From assembly GCA_965644295.1 (NCBI GenBank), contig CBFFRP010000377.1, positions 186,001 through 250,000 of the forward strand: a stretch of DNA of 64,000 nucleotides. Direction: 5' to 3'. This stretch comes from Paraphysomonas bandaiensis (lineage: Eukaryota; Chrysophyceae). The position numbers were made by a program, and so were the translations under genes. Numbering within the stretch: position 1 is the stretch's first letter; every line of letters starts with the position of its first letter. The notes under the pieces were generated by a model. It was not told where the DNA came from, did no database searches, and saw only the letters and a list, made by a program, of their open reading frames with translations. Positions 1 to 9,905 of this stretch are shown here, piece after piece.

Positions 1-1094
1 AGGATAGCTATATAGCTATAAGGCACATCATCTACTGTCAATTCCAGAACCCCCTAGTTAATCTTGTATAGTATTGAGTATTGTAACTTTAGTGTGGTAG
101 GAGCAAAATATAAACAGTTATTCGCCCTTATATGAGCCTTCCAGTACATTCTATTCTACATTTTTACCACATGAGAATATCGGATATGAGATTTCTTGTA
201 ATACTAGAGGAATAATTTTACCGACAATTTCACATATACTTTGGATCAAGGAATATGAGGGTCGTGTTTTAGTTTGATGTAGTGTTGGTACTATAGAGAG
301 TTGTCAAGATATATATATCCGAGTTTGGACACTCAAGATTTTACCTACAGTGATTTGGTCACTTTGGGAGGGGTCAGGTGAATAATGTGTGTTAATCAAG
401 ACTTCATGTATAATAATATGTATATTGCACACAATAATATGCAATCTTAATATTACTTTGTAGATACAACAATGGCAATATATATATATTTAGTTTTATT
501 TCGTCTCTGTGTAGTTTTTAACTGTGAACTTGGCTAAATTAAATAAATTAAATAATGAAACATCACATACGTACAGTTTTAAAGACATCTAAAAAAAAGT
601 ACAATGCTTTTTAGTCAAAAGTTAACATCACTATACAGCAATGTATGTTGAGGTTTGCTGTATAATATTATATATATCGTCGGTGTGAAATAGCTAACAG
701 AATTTTTGTGAGGAATGGGTGAATTGAGTTTCGAAGGAAGTAATTTAGTTCCCGATATAATAAACTTATTCAAGATATTTAAGGCTACGAAACTCGTGAA
801 GCACTGAGAAATAAATGACAAACATATGTGAACAAGAATAGATGTAAATTGTTACGATTAATAGTTCCAATTCTTCTTGGAAGTGCAGATCTGAAAATAA
901 CCAGTGCTTGCAGCAAAGCAATATCGAGGTTTACTTAGTACATGGTTAACTTCAGTGATATGTCCATACTTAACTGACTAAAGTAAAATATATATATAAA
1001 GTCCAATCTATGTACACTGTAATTGTGGTCGACCATTTCTGTAGTGGCTACATTTGCCAATCTTCAGTCTTTACCTAACGGATAAAATATACAT
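1..1094. other. AT-rich intergenic stretch
   Basis: No gene is supported here. The sequence is AT-rich with many in-frame stops on both strands and short TATATA runs. The only open stretch (615-821, minus) has low-complexity composition and no recognisable motif. It is the downstream flank of the agmatine deiminase gene. Confidence 0.6.
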
Positions 1095-2227
1095 TTAACA
1101 CACTCGGAGTGGTTGTTGCTGTGTTATGCAATGAATTCCTCCACCCCCTGTAGCCAGTGCTGTAACATCAACCATCACCACCTCTCTTTCTGGGAAAACA
1201 CTTCTGAGAATATCTGCCGCTCTATCATCAGATGGCACACCGAATGCCGGAGCAACTACACCACCATTGGGCATGTAGAAGTTGATGTACGAGTTGCAGA
1301 ATGCACCTTTGCATTTCCTCGCAATTTTTAAGTCAAGCGCTTCCTTACTTTCTGGCAAATCTATAATTTCAAGCCTACGGCCTTTGGCATCAAGCGCTTC
1401 TTCGAGCGCACGCCGATTTTTTGTCATTGCTCTCGCGTATTCTCTGTCGTCGCAAGGGAAGGTAGTCGCGTTGAACAGCACCACACCTGGGCGAGCGAAG
1501 CAAGCAATCCCATCAATATGACCATCTGTAATAGGATCCAGTTTAGAGCTTAGTCCTGGAAGCCACACCACTACCTGTAGTATATGCACTGTTTAGCACA
1601 AATTGAGGTAACAACGCAGTCGCGTACCTCTATCCCTAGTGACTTTCGCAGCTCGTCCTCCACTTCTTCGCGACTCCAACATTTGTTGCGATTCATGTTC
1701 AAAACAGACGACTCAGTTATTAGCAGAGTGCCTTCCCCATCCGTATGCAGACTACCTCCTTCTACAGTAAGCTGAGAGCAATATATACTAGAAGAGTCAG
1801 ACAGGGTCGACACAGCCCTGCCCAGACGCGCATCACAATCATAAGGCTTAAACTTCTCACCCCACGAGTTAAAAGTCCAACACACAGATAGCAATCGCGC
1901 CATATCTCTGCTTAAGCAGAATGTGGGTCCAGTATCACGTACCCACACATCATCGATATCGCACACGTATAGTGTGACTGGGTATCTAGATTGAGCACTC
2001 GTTTCAAGAATGGAAACCGCTTCGTTTCTATCATCCTCATTCGCAGCGATTAAATGAACAGGTTCGAAGGAAGCTATTGCAAACAACACCGACACGAAGT
2101 CCTCCTTCGCCCTCCTAAATCCACTTACCTTCCACGTGCCCTTGCTCTGTGATGAAGTCGGCCAGGCCATCCATACGCACTCATGAGGTGACCACTCAGC
2201 AGGCATGAAACCGAATGTTTCACACAT
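1095..2227 (-). CDS. Agmatine deiminase (agmatine iminohydrolase)
   Basis: Hydrolyses agmatine to N-carbamoylputrescine and ammonia, a step of putrescine synthesis from arginine. Two exons, 2227-1628 and 1574-1095, are joined over a 53-nt GT-AG intron (1627-1575) and give 359 residues, the usual size of the family (about 340-380). Family marks in order: an N-terminal MPAEWSPHE/MAWP segment, VRDTGP near residue 95, TDGHIDG at 216-222 with the catalytic His, and GGGGIHCITQQQP near the C-terminus with the nucleophilic Cys at about 349. All key residues are present. No targeting peptide is evident, so a cytosolic site is inferred. The ATG at 2227 is the first in frame and lies eight residues before MPAEW. 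The gene is head-to-head with MECR, with retrotransposon element 1 lodged between them. The family is shared by bacteria, plants and algae; old transfer from bacteria is possible, but the intron shows it is now a normal nuclear gene. Confidence 0.93.
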
Positions 2228-2397
2228 TCCTCTTCACTGTGCTTATGGACTTCTATCCACACCACGACAAGATACAGCCTTTTCCTATGCATATGCATCT
2301 TACACGCACGTAGTACATATTATATATGTATCAATATACACTGTTGGTACGTACATATGTACAGTAGGTCGGTAGGTACAAATATACGTACATGCGC

Positions 2398-2399
<2 letters not shown>

Positions 2400-2428
<29 letters not shown>

Positions 2429-2634
2429 TGTATGTATGTATGTATGTATGTATGTATGTATGTATGTATGTATGTATGTATGTATGTATGTATGTATGTA
2501 TGTATGTATGTATGTATGTATGTATGTATGTATGTATGTATGTATGTATGTATGTATGTATGTATGTATGTATGTATGTATGTATGTATGTATGTATGTA
2601 TGTATGTATGTATGTATGTATGTATGTATGTATG
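2400..2634. repeat. (TGTA)n microsatellite, left part
   Basis: About 235 bp of uninterrupted tetranucleotide TGTA repeat. It stops exactly at the end of the copia LTR and resumes beyond the other LTR at 7623, so one array was split by the element 1 insertion. Because the unit is four bases, it reads as endless MYVC or IHTY in several frames; none of these is a gene. Confidence 0.97.
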
Positions 2635-2921
2635 CGCAGAGAAAAATACGGTACTCGGTCGAATGTTACGGATGTTACAAATCAATAAACGGACGGAATA
2701 CCCCCGTTGCTTTCACACAGTCTACACTACAGGTAGTCAAAGCAAGGTTCTCTTTATAGTTACTACAGAACTTCTCAGTAAGAGGAAATTATGCCTCTAT
2801 TCTACAGCCGTACACTACACACTGCATAATATAACACCATACACCTCTATGTGCCCTATGCATATCTTATACAGTCACTTCAAGTACTAAACTGAAAAGA
2901 ACATCCTCTCATTCCTCTACG
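2635..2921 (-). repeat. 3' LTR of element 1
   Basis: 287 bp, matching 7336-7622 at all but one base. In plus orientation it begins CGCAGAG and ends CTCTACG, giving short inverted ends. Confidence 0.95.
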
Positions 2922-2930
2922 CACCCCTGT
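2922..2930 (-). other. Possible polypurine tract of element 1
   Basis: On the minus strand ACAGGGGTG lies directly against the 3' LTR, where plus-strand priming occurs in LTR retrotransposons. The tract is short and contains C and T, so the assignment rests mainly on position. Confidence 0.4.
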
Positions 2931-2937
2931 GATGTGT

Positions 2938-5900
2938 CTACTCGTTCCCAACGATCAGACATATCAAATGACGAAACAATTTGCCTTGTAGGGGTTTAGT
3001 CAGCACATCAGCCAACATCTCTCCTGTAGGTAAGTACTGAAGCTTCACGTCTCCCCTATCATGGTGTTCTTCGACTAAAGCCTGCCTTACTCGTAGATAC
3101 TTCGATCGGTATTTGCCTCCTCCTTTCGTTACGAGACTGAGATTCGACAAGTTGTCCTGATAAATAACAGGTGGGTCAAGCGCATAGCCCTGCCCACACA
3201 CAAACTCATGTAATCTCATTGCATTAGACATCATATCAGATAGGCCGACCAGCTCGGATTCGGTCGAGTCTTTCGTCACGATTCGTTGCTTAGTTGATCG
3301 GCATAGTACTGTGGCCCCTCCAAGCTGTACAACTACGCCTGTATGCCCTTTTCCGTCTTCGTGGGTGGCGAACGAAGCGTCGATGAAGCTTCTTACCCGC
3401 AGCTGCTCTCCAATCTTCAGCTGCAGATCTTGATCCCTTGTGTGCGCAAGGTATTTCAGCACTCGATTCAACTTCTGCTGATCTCCGATAGTCGGACCCT
3501 TCACTCTTGTTGTGAGGTACGCTATACTGAGCAGGATGTCTGGTCTAACTCTTATTGACAGATATAGCAATTTGGCCACCACTGAATGGAAATTGGCAGC
3601 CTCCTTCCTCCCCAATTTCTGTCCTGCGCCCTCTGTGAACAGTGATGATGTCGCTGGAGATGCTGCTCTGCCAGTGACCGCTGCCTCCTCCAGCACTCCG
3701 TCTAGGTAAGCCCTCATTGACACCACTGCCCTGTCATCTATCATGCTCACATGCATACCTAAATACGACATGTCTTTGTCATCACAGTATTTTACCTCAC
3801 CATATTGTTTCTTTAGTTGTTCCACCAACCACTCGGTGTCACGCTTGTCTTGTGATAGCACTAGCAGATCGTCCACGTGTAGTGTTATAGTGCACTGCTT
3901 GCCGTTGACAGTCCTATTGAGAACACACTGATCCACCGGGTTAGCCACGAAACCAATGCTCTCCAGGTAAGCTCTTATCGTGTTGTACCAGAGCTTGGCG
4001 CTCTGCACGCATCCATATAACGCTTTGTCTAGGCGCACCAATATTTTGCCTCTTTCATCAACATACGGCTGGATTGTGGGGTCTAGTTTTCTGAGTATTG
4101 TGGCCAACATCGGCTCCAATTCCATTATTACCTCTTCGCCTGACATCTCCGCATTGAGGTATGCACCACCTATATCAATTGTCGATACATGTCTCCCCTC
4201 TCTCGCTGCTATTGCTAGGCATGCAAATACTGACTGTATGTCCACAGTGGGTGACGACGTGTCTGGGTACAGTTTCCGATCCTGCTGTGCCCCGTTCGCA
4301 ACCAGCCTCGCCTTGATTTTCTCGAACCTTCCGAGTCCGTCGTATTTCGTCTTCAAAAACATCAGCGATCGAATTGTTCGTTTGAGTTGAGTCTTTGATA
4401 GGTCACTCCGGTGTACTGGAACTATCGCCTTTTTTTCATGCAGCAGCTGCTTCAGCTCCCGTACTATCGCCAGGTAGGCTTCTTTGCCGTGTTCCTTTAA
4501 GCCTTTGGTTACGCTTGTATGATAGGCTCGATACATTACGGGCTTTCTTCTTGTGCCTGCCGCTATCCTTGCTCCGGCTGATGATGATGATGATAGTAGT
4601 TCGCTTGTGTTATGTGTCATCCCTGCAGTTTCCACCCCTGTAAATTCCGGATCGTCGATGTCGTTGGGTGTTGCAGCGCCCGGCTCCTGTTCGCTCGGCC
4701 CATCAGCCCGGTCGCCATCATCGTCGACTGGTTCCGTGATTTTTGTTCTCTCTCTCTCTTCTGTGTGGCCGTGCCCTTCGTCTGTGTCAACTGCTGTCAT
4801 CTGCCCCTCCTCGTGAGGCTCCTTCGGCTTATCGATCTCGTCATTCTCAGCTGGTGGCGTGGTATCCTCGATCTCTCGACTCTCATTCTCGCTGGTCGTG
4901 ACAGGTGAGTGTGACTTGTTGTGCAATGACGATATTCTGTTCACGGCGTCTATTACTATTTGTGTGGTCACCATCTTCACCCAGTTGGTCCTACTCACAT
5001 ATTTATTTGTTTTAAGGTTTAAAAATATCCAACTCCCGTTTGCGTTGCCGGATGGATACAGCGCGATACATGGTTCTGTTCTGGCCTGCTCCGCGTTATT
5101 GCTCTTGACCTTCGGGTCATAACATTCTACGTAGTCCCCAAAAGCCAGTGACAGTTCCTTTTTATAATTGGGTTTCCGACCAGTCAATGCCACTCGCGGT
5201 GCTACAGTTGTGCCATTGGTGGATGGCCTCCTCAAGTTCATGCGGCTGTTGGCGTATCTCACCAGGTCTCTGACGTTGGCATCTGGTAGGTTCCATGGTA
5301 GCCCTGAATGTACACTGCGTATTGTCTCTTTGAGTCGCCTAATCTTCGCGTCGATCTTGTCCAGGTGATCTCCAGCCCCTGCCACGTCAATCTCCATCCC
5401 TGAGATTTTGCCTCTCAGGGCCTTGAATCCCGGCTGAGGGTCCAGGTAGGTAACTGTCGGTATGTACCCGTAGCTTCTTAACAGGTTTACTTGTTCCTGT
5501 AGGGCCAATCCCAACTGATCCGTTGTTTCGTTTTCGAGTGAAGTAACGATGGTTAGTCCCAATGGTTCCGCTAGTGTGAGCATGAACGATTGCTGTCTCA
5601 CACTGAAGATGTCTGTGTACAGCCTTTGCTCCTTCTGCTGTTCTGCCTTCAGTTCCGGATCCGCGTATTGCCGGCTGACTTTCTTATTCGTCTGCTTGCC
5701 TCTCACCGCTTCGAACGGTCTCCCATATATGTCAAAAGCTCTTCTGATATCACTCGGGGTAAGTCGCACCCCTGTAACGTTTCCGTCGCTCACTAGCTGC
5801 ACAGCATCTCTCTCCGAGTCGAAGCCCGAGTTTCGGATCAGGTCTCGTGCTTCTCGCGCTCTCGCGACTTCTACTTTCGAATATTGGGCTTCGCGCTCCG

Positions 5901-7323
5901 CTACAGTCGTTACGTTGACTTTGGCCGTCGCCCAGTCGCGCATGTCGGCCACATACATCTTGTTCTTTCGATAGAAAGTCAAATCACTGTCAGGTAAGTG
6001 GACAGTGAAAGACTCTCCCTGCCTATATGTCACTTCATATATGTCTTCTACGTCCGCCTGACATAGCACGCTTGCCCTTAGCTCATCTGCTGTCTTACAG
6101 GTGAAGAATTGGTCTAGCTCGCCTACATTCGGTAGTTCCAGTGCGTGTCCCGATAATCCCGCCACGGTGCATCCTTTGGACGCCGGTCTTACATTGTTCA
6201 GTAGTCTTGGGTGTACTACCGAGACATCCGCCTGGTTGTCGAGTAATACCTCGTACCATTGGAATGGCTCGCTTCCTGACGTGAAGGCGTTCAACATTGT
6301 TGTCGTGCAGTGCTTGTTTTCTGATTCTTGGCTACTGTCTGGGCATTCGTTCATTCTGTGGCCTGGCTCACCGCAGCCCCAACATATGAGCTGCCTTTTT
6401 TTCTGACCACGTTTGCTGTTGTGCGACTTCGTGTCGTTCCCTTGTTGCTGCTCTGGTGTATCATCGCTATCTGCTGATTTCTTGCCTTTGTCAGACTTCC
6501 ATTTGCTCACGAATGCGGATCCGCCGCCTGCTCTCGTTGCTCTCTTCGGCGTTAGATATTTTGATGCTTTAGTATATATTTCATTCACATGCGTAGGTGC
6601 TGTTTGCGTTCCCATTGTTAGATCGTTGAGATAGCTAGTTTTGAACTCGCCATATCTCGTGTCGTCCAGCCCTTCGAAGAAATCCATCGCGATGTCCTCT
6701 TCATTCATTTCCGCGTTGTTCATGTCTTTGTAGGCTTCTAATAGATGATCAAACCTCTCCTTATAAGTAACTATACTCTCATATGCTCCCTGTTTAGCGT
6801 CTTTGTACCTTTTCCTCGCTTCTGCTCGTACCACTGTACTTACGCTGGAGATAGTGGATACTTTGTGGGTTTGTTTGATAGCCAGCCATAGTAGTAGAGG
6901 ATCCTTAGTCCTGTTCATGAGCTCGTATTCATCTAATAGCTTGACTGCATCCATTGATTCGTGGCTCAGATGGTCTACCATGAATGAGTAGAATGCCGAT
7001 CTATCGTTCCGCATCTTGTCTATTAATCTCCCTCTGGTCTTGGTCTTGTCCTTCATCAGGTCGAGGTTAACTCCATAGGGGTCGTCTTCCAAATCAAAAT
7101 CCTCTGGGTTTATCGCATCGGGCTCATAATATTTGTCCAGCTCTACTAGGCGTGCAAGATCACCGTACTTTTGCATGCCCACCACTACAAGCCTCTGTTT
7201 GAATGTGGCGAAGTTCGAGTTGGCACCGTATCTTAAAGTCGGTACATGTTCTGGTCTATCGGTGCTCGGTTTCTTGCCGAATCTTGCAAATCTTGTTGGC
7301 TTGTCGTTCGTTGTCTTCTTCAT
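2938..7323 (-). CDS. Gag-Pol polyprotein of copia element 1
   Basis: An uninterrupted 1,461-residue polyprotein in copia order. The Gag region ends in one CCHC zinc knuckle (residues 314-327). The protease-like segment has LLDNQADVSVV at 360-370, with DNQAD in place of the usual D-S/T-G. An integrase core follows with candidate acidic residues D571, D628 and E666 inside HLDKIDAKIRRLKE. The reverse transcriptase spans about 975-1240, with the catalytic pair in HVDDL at 1149-1153. RNase H follows at about 1310-1440 (FIDAS, TESE, YQDN and LADVLTK motifs). Gag and Pol are fused in one frame with no frameshift or stop between them. All domains look intact, so the element may be autonomous. The ATG lies only 12 nt inside the 5' LTR boundary. 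Confidence 0.95.
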   Translation of the reverse strand: MKKTTNDKPTRFARFGKKPSTDRPEHVPTLRYGANSNFATFKQRLVVVGMQKYGDLARLVELDKYYEPDAINPEDFDLEDDPYGVNLDLMKDKTKTRGRLIDKMRNDRSAFYSFMVDHLSHESMDAVKLLDEYELMNRTKDPLLLWLAIKQTHKVSTISSVSTVVRAEARKRYKDAKQGAYESIVTYKERFDHLLEAYKDMNNAEMNEEDIAMDFFEGLDDTRYGEFKTSYLNDLTMGTQTAPTHVNEIYTKASKYLTPKRATRAGGGSAFVSKWKSDKGKKSADSDDTPEQQQGNDTKSHNSKRGQKKRQLICWGCGEPGHRMNECPDSSQESENKHCTTTMLNAFTSGSEPFQWYEVLLDNQADVSVVHPRLLNNVRPASKGCTVAGLSGHALELPNVGELDQFFTCKTADELRASVLCQADVEDIYEVTYRQGESFTVHLPDSDLTFYRKNKMYVADMRDWATAKVNVTTVAEREAQYSKVEVARAREARDLIRNSGFDSERDAVQLVSDGNVTGVRLTPSDIRRAFDIYGRPFEAVRGKQTNKKVSRQYADPELKAEQQKEQRLYTDIFSVRQQSFMLTLAEPLGLTIVTSLENETTDQLGLALQEQVNLLRSYGYIPTVTYLDPQPGFKALRGKISGMEIDVAGAGDHLDKIDAKIRRLKETIRSVHSGLPWNLPDANVRDLVRYANSRMNLRRPSTNGTTVAPRVALTGRKPNYKKELSLAFGDYVECYDPKVKSNNAEQARTEPCIALYPSGNANGSWIFLNLKTNKYVSRTNWVKMVTTQIVIDAVNRISSLHNKSHSPVTTSENESREIEDTTPPAENDEIDKPKEPHEEGQMTAVDTDEGHGHTEERERTKITEPVDDDGDRADGPSEQEPGAATPNDIDDPEFTGVETAGMTHNTSELLSSSSSAGARIAAGTRRKPVMYRAYHTSVTKGLKEHGKEAYLAIVRELKQLLHEKKAIVPVHRSDLSKTQLKRTIRSLMFLKTKYDGLGRFEKIKARLVANGAQQDRKLYPDTSSPTVDIQSVFACLAIAAREGRHVSTIDIGGAYLNAEMSGEEVIMELEPMLATILRKLDPTIQPYVDERGKILVRLDKALYGCVQSAKLWYNTIRAYLESIGFVANPVDQCVLNRTVNGKQCTITLHVDDLLVLSQDKRDTEWLVEQLKKQYGEVKYCDDKDMSYLGMHVSMIDDRAVVSMRAYLDGVLEEAAVTGRAASPATSSLFTEGAGQKLGRKEAANFHSVVAKLLYLSIRVRPDILLSIAYLTTRVKGPTIGDQQKLNRVLKYLAHTRDQDLQLKIGEQLRVRSFIDASFATHEDGKGHTGVVVQLGGATVLCRSTKQRIVTKDSTESELVGLSDMMSNAMRLHEFVCGQGYALDPPVIYQDNLSNLSLVTKGGGKYRSKYLRVRQALVEEHHDRGDVKLQYLPTGEMLADVLTKPLQGKLFRHLICLIVGNE

Positions 7324-7335
7324 AATTTCCTCTTA

Positions 7336-7622
7336 CGCAGAGAAAAATACGGTACTCGGTCGAATGTTACGGATGTTGCAAATCAATAAACGGACGGAAT
7401 ACCCCCGTTGCTTTCACACAGTCTACACTACAGGTAGTCAAAGCAAGGTTCTCTTTATAGTTACTACAGAACTTCTCAGTAAGAGGAAATTATGCCTCTA
7501 TTCTACAGCCGTACACTACACACTGCATAATATAACACCATACACCTCTATGTGCCCTATGCATATCTTATACAGTCACTTCAAGTACTAAACTGAAAAG
7601 AACATCCTCTCATTCCTCTACG
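7336..7622 (-). repeat. 5' LTR of element 1
   Basis: 287 bp. The element reads leftwards, so this copy carries its promoter. The internal sequence right after it (TAAGAGGAAATT then ATG) shows no TGG-starting primer-binding site. Confidence 0.95.
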
Positions 7623-7809
7623 GTATGTATGTATGTATGTATGTATGTATGTATGTATGTATGTATGTATGTATGTATGTATGTATGTATGTATGTATGT
7701 ATGTATGTATGTATGTATGTATGTATGTATGTATGTATGTATGTATGTATGTATGTATGTATGTATGTATGTATGTATGTATGTATGTATGTATGTATGT
7801 ATGTATGTA
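7623..7809. repeat. (TGTA)n microsatellite, right part
   Basis: About 187 bp of the same tetranucleotide as 2400-2634. Before the insertion the array would have been about 420 bp, lying between the agmatine deiminase and MECR start codons. Confidence 0.97.
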
Positions 7810-7946
7810 CCAGTATGCATATATGGAGCTGTCTGTGCGTAGATGTGGGTAGGTAGGTATGATAGCAGTGTCATCAGGTTACATGGATTCTAAATTTAGA
7901 ATTTGAGGATAGCTTTGTATATATTGAGAATTTTATCTAGAAGAAG

Positions 7947-9308
7947 ATGTTAAGTAGATTGCGTTGTGGTATTGTCTTGTGTGAGCGCCGAGCGCTCTCA
8001 ATGGCTGTGAAGCATAGTGTATGTGGTGCCCCTCAGAGTGTTCTCAAGTGAGCCTTTCGCGTCTTTTGGTTATATTCACGTTTAGTCGACTGTATTAATT
8101 TGTAGAATGGAGACTATCGATTCTATTGGCAAAGTTGGTCCCACTCAAGTTGCATTAAAAATGTTGGCAGCACCGATTAATCCATCAGACTTGAACATGG
8201 CACGTAGTCATATGTGTGTGATGTAAATTATAACGCAGTCAAAGCAGATTGAGGGTGTATACGGAATCAAGGCGAAGCTTCCGGCTGTACCTGGTAATGA
8301 GGGTGTAGCATTAGTAAAAAGCGTTGGGAAGAATGTTACGTCGTTGAAAGAAGGTGATTGGGTGATTCCTCACGGCGGGGGGTTTGGTAAGCGAGATAAA
8401 CTTAGCAAGAAAAAATATACTGGATATGATATCTGATTGATACTTGTACAGGTACTTGGAGAGAAGAAGTTCTTGTTGAAGGAGATGACGTTGACAAAAT
8501 ACCTAACGATATACCTGCTGCATACGCTGCGGTTTTGGGCGTGAATCCGTCCACGGCATACAGACTGCTCAGAGACTTTGGTAACCTGCAGCCTGGAGAC
8601 TATGTTATACAGAACGCAGCCAACAGCATGGTTGGACTGGCAGTAGTTCAACTGGCTAATTTGATGGGGCTGAAGACAATCAACATCGTTCGCTCTGATA
8701 GGTTAGTTGAAAGGTTGTCATGCAGTATATGTGCTCACGTATTGTGCAGGCCCGATGTCTACACAGAGCTGCGGCTTCTTGATAATCTAGGCGGAATGTT
8801 AAACGTCCCGTCCGACTATGTGGGGACACATGCCTTCCGGGATATAATCGCCGACCTGGACCGTCCTGTGCGCTTAGCTTTAAATGCTGTTGGGGGTCGT
8901 AGTGCGGAGGACATGGCCCGGGTCCTTCAGCATGGGGGAACAATGGTTACTTATGGGGGAATGTCCAAGCGTCCAGTCGAGTTGTCTCAAGAGATACTCA
9001 ATTATAAGCAGTTAGACATGCGAGGATTCTGGATGACAGAATGGGTGAACAGAAGCAGCAGAGAGGACCGCTTGGTAATGCTAGAAGACTTGGCCGGGTG
9101 GGTGAAGCAAGAACAGCTTTCACTGTTCCTCGAACTCCATGATTTCGATGACTTCCACTATGCGCTCGAGCGATCACTCCTTCCTAACCGCCGTCGTAAG
9201 GTGGTTTTGAATATGGACTACCCTGACCGTATGGCGCAACACGACGAGCTCGCTAAAGACAAGGAAGAAAACTACTCCATGTTTGACGTGGACCCTTTAA
9301 TGCATTAA
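7947..9308 (+). CDS. MECR: Mitochondrial trans-2-enoyl-CoA/ACP reductase (MECR/ETR1)
   Basis: NADPH-dependent reductase of the last step of mitochondrial fatty acid synthesis (lipoate precursor supply). Five exons: 7947-8047, 8106-8199, 8248-8386, 8452-8701, 8750-9308; 380 residues, normal for the family. Introns are 58, 48, 65 and 48 nt. The second appears to be GC-AG (GCACGT...AAAGCAG), because only that join keeps frame and gives the family order NPSDLN-M-IEGVYG. The chosen start yields an Arg-rich N-terminus ([15 protein letters not shown]), a plausible mitochondrial targeting peptide. Family marks: [23 protein letters not shown], a Rossmann [15 protein letters not shown] segment, NAVGG and GGMS. 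There is a C-terminal tail of about 25 charged residues after the conserved end. It is head-to-head with agmatine deiminase and tail-to-tail with the metallophosphatase. Confidence 0.93.
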
Positions 9309-9905
9309 TTGCACTGCGGTGTATCTATAGTTGTAATAACTTGTTTCAATAGTTAAGTTGAAGGACTGAGTATATAATGCATACCTCACTGGCCAACTGC
9401 ACTTCTTTATATATGTGGAGCGCCTGTGTCAGCAGTCTTTATTAAACCTGATGACTAACATTTGAGCTTTACAATATATGAGGGCTATGCATATAAGAAG
9501 AAATACTAATGTGCATGAAGTCATAAGTAGTTGCATTTATAACCTATTACGATCAGTAAGTCGTGAGAATTAACTTGTAATCGGTATGTGCAATATTCTA
9601 ATATGGCATTCAAATTGTTTCCTCCAACAAGGGCTTAGTAACCTCGAACAAATTTTATGATCAAAAGCGATATAAATGGGGAATAATATTTAACCCAGTC
9701 AAATTGGCTGAATAACCAATTACCTACTAGTCACACTAATAACAAATAACTATATAATGACAAAGTGGTGCTGTGTGCTGTGAATGCCACGATAACTACA
9801 GGTTCAATTTTCAAGATACTATAAAATGAAAATAGCATAAGATAAGCAGCGATTGCATGATATTCAATGGAACTAGCATAACAGCAAACCACAAACATTA
9901 GTGAA
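9309..9905. other. Intergenic spacer between convergent genes
   Basis: 597 bp, AT-rich, between the stop codons of MECR and the metallophosphatase. It should hold both 3' UTRs. No further gene or repeat was recognised. Confidence 0.6.

Larger units (their letters stand above)
2635..7622 (-). mobile_element. Ty1/copia LTR retrotransposon, element 1 (complete, young)
   Basis: A 4,988-bp element on the minus strand: two 287-bp LTRs (2635-2921 and 7336-7622), a single gag-pol frame between them, and GTATG flanking both sides, consistent with a 5-bp target duplication although the microsatellite context makes that call ambiguous. The LTRs differ at one position only (A/G in the GATGTTNCAAATC stretch), so insertion was recent. 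LTR ends are CGTAGAG...CTCTGCG in element orientation, not TG...CA. The coding frame starts 12 nt after the 5' LTR and stops 16 nt before the 3' LTR, so almost no non-coding internal sequence exists. The integrase and reverse transcriptase style resembles the GalEa/PyRE-like copia clade known from red algae and aquatic animals; this placement is from memory and tentative. Confidence 0.95.
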
